This document shows positions 13,391-15,471 of a stretch of 15,471 nt of DNA, one piece after another; positions within the stretch are counted from its first letter, which is position 1, and the number at the start of each line of letters is the position of its first letter. This stretch comes from Archangium sp. Lineage in GTDB: Bacteria; Myxococcota; Myxococcia; Myxococcales; Myxococcaceae. The notes beneath the pieces were generated by a model that worked only from the letters and a program-made list of their open reading frames with translations, was not told the DNA's origin and did not search any database. Where the stretch lies: assembly GCA_016793585.1 (NCBI GenBank), contig JAEUJR010000034.1, forward strand, positions 1-15,471, written 5' to 3'. The position numbers and the translations under genes were made by a program.

Positions 13391-14005
13391 ATGACGCTCA
13401 CCCGAGTCGAGCCTGCGCCGTACCGTGTTCGTGCCTGGAAGGACGGACGCGTCATCGTCGATTCACGCCGGGCGAAGATTGGGTTTGGCCCACGGCCTCC
13501 GAACTTCTGGCTGTTCCCGAAGGAAGACGTGAGCGCGCCCGCTGCGGCCATCGAGGCCGAGCACGACGGGCTGGTCGCCGTGAAGTGGAGCGCCGCGGAC
13601 GAGTGGTGGGAAGAAGACGAGCGTGTCTTTGGCGAACACCCCAGAGACCCGCGGCACCGAGTCGACGTACGGCAGAGCTCCCGCCACATCGTCGTCTCGT
13701 GGCAGGGCACCGTCATCGCCGAGAGCCACAGACCGGTGCTGTTGTTCGAGACCGACCTGCCGCTTCGCTTCTATCTGCCGCGCGCCGACGTTCGCTTCGA
13801 GTTGCTGCGCCGGAGCGCGCTGACGACGTGGTGCCCGTACAAGGGCCTCGCTGGCTACTACGACATCGCAGTCGGTGAAGCCCGCCGGCCAGGAGCGCTG
13901 TGGACCTACGAGACACCGCTCGTCGACACGCCACCCGGCCTCGTCGGCCTCATTGGCATCTGGCACGAGAAGCTGACCATGACGGTCGACGGCGCGACGC
14001 CGTGA
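13391..14005 (+). CDS. Tandem DUF427-domain protein
   Basis: The product is 204 residues from ATG 13391, with GGAG (13380-13383) 7 bases upstream. Residues about 97-195 are a full DUF427 domain: SSRHIVVSWQGTVIAES, LLFETDLPLRFYLPRADVRF, TTWCPYKGLAGYYDIAVG and ALWTYETPL. The CPYKG motif and the FE-x6-FYLPR motif are diagnostic. The first 95 residues look like a shorter, divergent copy (VRAWKDGRVIVDSRRAKIGF, FWLFPKEDV) that lacks the CPYKG part, as seen in two-domain members of the family. DUF427 proteins are small beta-barrel-like cytosolic proteins without an established biochemical role. No signal peptide was found. It is likely a single-gene unit between two lipoprotein genes. Confidence 0.88.
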   Translation: MTLTRVEPAPYRVRAWKDGRVIVDSRRAKIGFGPRPPNFWLFPKEDVSAPAAAIEAEHDGLVAVKWSAADEWWEEDERVFGEHPRDPRHRVDVRQSSRHIVVSWQGTVIAESHRPVLLFETDLPLRFYLPRADVRFELLRRSALTTWCPYKGLAGYYDIAVGEARRPGALWTYETPLVDTPPGLVGLIGIWHEKLTMTVDGATP

Positions 14006-14090
14006 GGTCATGGGTCATCTCGCGACACGGCGGCTGATGGCTTGTGCGCGTCGCGCTCCTTGAGGAAGGTGCGCCCCCATCGGGGTGCAC

Positions 14091-15449
14091 ATGGTGCGAC
14101 GCGTTCTTGGAGTTGGTGTGGTGGCTGGACTGCTCGCCTGCGGTGAGATGCCCGTGCAGGGCGCTGGTGGTGGGAGCGCAGCAGGTGGAGCGGCCTCGGC
14201 TGGCGGTGGAGCGGCGAGCGCGGGCGGCACTGCGACGGCTGGTGGAGCTGCGAGCGCTGGTGGAGCCGCCACGGCTGGTGGATCCGCAACGGCAGGTGGA
14301 GCCGCGGCCGGTGGATTCGTCGCGGCCGGTGGAACCGCGAGCGCTGGTGGATTCGTCACGGCTGGTGGAACCGCGAGCGCTGGTGGAGCTGCGGCCGCCG
14401 GTGGAGCCGCGACCGCTGGAGGTACTGGTGGAGCTGCTACGGCAGGTGGCTCCGCGTCGGCTGGTGGGCGCGCGGGTGGGTCAGCTGCCGGCGGATCAGC
14501 GGGTGGATCAATTGCAGGCGGATCAGCCGGTGGAGTCGCCGACGCTGGAGTTCCGATTCCCTACGTCTTCGTCATCGCGATGGAGAACCAGGACGCGGCC
14601 GGCATCATCGGCGTCTACGGAAGCTCGAGCGCGACGTACATCAACCAGACCCTGCGCGCGCAGTACTCGTACGCGACCAACTACGCCGACGTGCTCGGAG
14701 CGCTCGTCGTGAGCGAGCCGCACTACCTCTGGCTCGAGGGCGGCACGAACGTCTACGCCGACACGACGTTCTCGACCGACGACAACCCGTCAGCGAGCAA
14801 CAGCACGAACGAGACGAACCACATCGCCACCAAGCTCGTCGCGGCCGGCAAGACGTGGCGCTCGTACCAACAGGGCCTCAACGCCTCGACCGGCGCCTGC
14901 CCCATCAACGGCGACGGCTTCTACGCGCCGAAACACGACCCGTTCATCTTCTTCCACGACGTCTCGGGCAGCCCGCCCTCTGCGACGAACGCGGCGTGCG
15001 CCTCGCGTCACCGCCCGTACACGCACGCGGGCCTCGCTGCCGACCTCGCCGCGATGGACGTCGCGAACTACACCTTCATCACGCCCGACCTCTGCAACGA
15101 CATGCACGGCGCGAGCGGCTGCTCCAACGGCTGCACGAGCGGGCTCACCATCTCGGCGTGCATCGGCGGTGGAGACAGCTTCCTCGCGAGCGCGGTGCCG
15201 CCCATTCTCTCGTTCATTCAGGCGCACGGCGGCGTGTTGTTCATCGTGTGGGACGAGCCCGCGCTCGCCAGCACGACGCCGTTCATCGTCGTCGGCCCGC
15301 ACGTGAAGCCGGGTCACGCGATGGCGGGCTCGCTCAGCCACAGCTCGTTCGTGAAGTCGGTGGAGCGCATCTTCCGCCTGCCCATCAACCCGCGCGTGCA
15401 GAACGCGACCGACTTCGCCGACGCGTTCGAGCCGGGGTACTTCCCCTGA
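14091..15449 (+). CDS. Phosphoesterase-family lipoprotein (acid phosphatase/phospholipase C-like)
   Basis: The product is 452 residues from ATG 14091; GTG 14085 is an alternative. The leader MVRRVLGVGVVAGLLAC gives a lipobox (LLAC, Cys17). Residues 24-153 are a Gly/Ala/Ser/Thr repeat linker. The catalytic domain (155-452) fits the phosphoesterase family that includes AcpA acid phosphatase and bacterial phospholipase C: YVFVIAMENQ (158-167, Glu165-Asn166), SEPHYLWLEGG (208-218), KHDPFIFF (281-288), FITPDLCNDMHG (329-340), FIVWDEP (384-390) and SLSHSSFVKSVERIF (414-428). The Glu-Asn, the Asp/His cluster and the Asp-Glu pair are the metal and active-site residues of that family. It likely cleaves phosphate esters, or phospholipid headgroups, outside the inner membrane. 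Extra cysteines (335, 344, 348, 357) may form disulfides. Confidence 0.88.
   Translation: MVRRVLGVGVVAGLLACGEMPVQGAGGGSAAGGAASAGGGAASAGGTATAGGAASAGGAATAGGSATAGGAAAGGFVAAGGTASAGGFVTAGGTASAGGAAAAGGAATAGGTGGAATAGGSASAGGRAGGSAAGGSAGGSIAGGSAGGVADAGVPIPYVFVIAMENQDAAGIIGVYGSSSATYINQTLRAQYSYATNYADVLGALVVSEPHYLWLEGGTNVYADTTFSTDDNPSASNSTNETNHIATKLVAAGKTWRSYQQGLNASTGACPINGDGFYAPKHDPFIFFHDVSGSPPSATNAACASRHRPYTHAGLAADLAAMDVANYTFITPDLCNDMHGASGCSNGCTSGLTISACIGGGDSFLASAVPPILSFIQAHGGVLFIVWDEPALASTTPFIVVGPHVKPGHAMAGSLSHSSFVKSVERIFRLPINPRVQNATDFADAFEPGYFP
14160..14549 (+). repeat. 18-bp in-frame tandem repeats encoding a Gly/Ala linker
   Basis: About twenty imperfect copies of a unit GGTGGAnnnGCGnnCGCT encode the hexapeptide Gly-Gly-X-Ala-(Ser/Thr)-Ala, with some copies shortened to GGSA or GGTGG near the 3' end. 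Substitutions keep the frame and fall mostly in the variable X position, with Phe-Val in two copies. All units are multiples of three, so copy-number change would lengthen or shorten the linker between lipid anchor and enzyme without frameshift. Confidence 0.85.
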
Positions 15450-15471
15450 CCTCGCTGCTCCTCTCGCTCGT

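Noticed and set aside
14160..14549. CRISPR-like periodicity
   Set aside because: The repeats are contiguous 18-bp coding units without spacers.
14044..14712. 222-codon plus-strand frame through the Gly/Ala repeats
   Set aside because: It reads the 18-bp repeats out of frame as Arg/Val/Glu/Leu repeats; the other frame has the lipobox and continues into the enzyme.

Overview
The window is high-GC (roughly two thirds G+C), with the strong G/C preference at third codon positions, the two-component and sigma-54 regulators and the many small lipoproteins typical of a myxobacterium (Myxococcota). This placement is inferred from gene content: AgmX/PglI-like C-terminal domains, an FHA protein, a GAF-AAA+-Fis sigma-54 activator, an ECF sigma factor fused to a zinc anti-sigma domain, and a Cys-rich lipoprotein with a Gly/Ser/Thr linker. 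No rRNA, tRNA, CRISPR array or intact insertion sequence was found.

Left part (1-2794): the 5' end of an FHA-domain gene on the minus strand; a tandem pair of small secreted AgmX/PglI-tail-like proteins, the first broken by a small deletion; an alpha/beta-hydrolase lipoprotein; and a YoaK/DUF1275-family membrane protein. A 733-base gene-poor stretch (2795-3527) follows. It holds a 31-bp AT-rich perfect palindrome, a 14-bp perfect inverted repeat 540 bp apart that brackets it, a degenerate three-copy repeat and a hairpin. It looks like a decayed gene or small mobile element.

Middle (3528-7124): a lipoprotein with four YegP/DUF1508 repeats (minus strand) is divergent from a GAF-sigma54-Fis activator. 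The 162-bp spacer has a sigma-54-like -24/-12 element pointing at the lipoprotein and an 18-bp palindrome about 82 bp upstream of its predicted start site, so the activator may drive its neighbour. Just after the activator stop lies a fragment of a receiver domain that keeps its phospho-acceptor Asp, then a probable outer-membrane lipoprotein whose ribosome-binding site sits at the end of that debris.

Right-middle (7173-10965): a compact plus-strand run of ECF sigma/anti-sigma fusion, calcineurin-like phosphoesterase, a Cys-rich zinc-ribbon protein (apparently with its own leaderless promoter), a large lipoprotein with carboxypeptidase-regulatory-like domains, and a 53-residue protein. Its stop codon directly abuts the stop of a convergent minus-strand operon (10966-12447). 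That operon encodes two membrane-anchored proteins carrying two and three copies of the GTPase-binding helical hairpin of ribosomal protein bL12. This pair is the best candidate for an undescribed system in the window.

Right end (12526-15449): a Cys-rich lipoprotein, a two-part DUF427 protein, and a phosphoesterase-family (acid phosphatase/phospholipase C-like) lipoprotein held off the membrane by a Gly/Ala-rich hexapeptide repeat linker. Six intact lipoprotein genes in 15 kb suggest an envelope-oriented accessory region.
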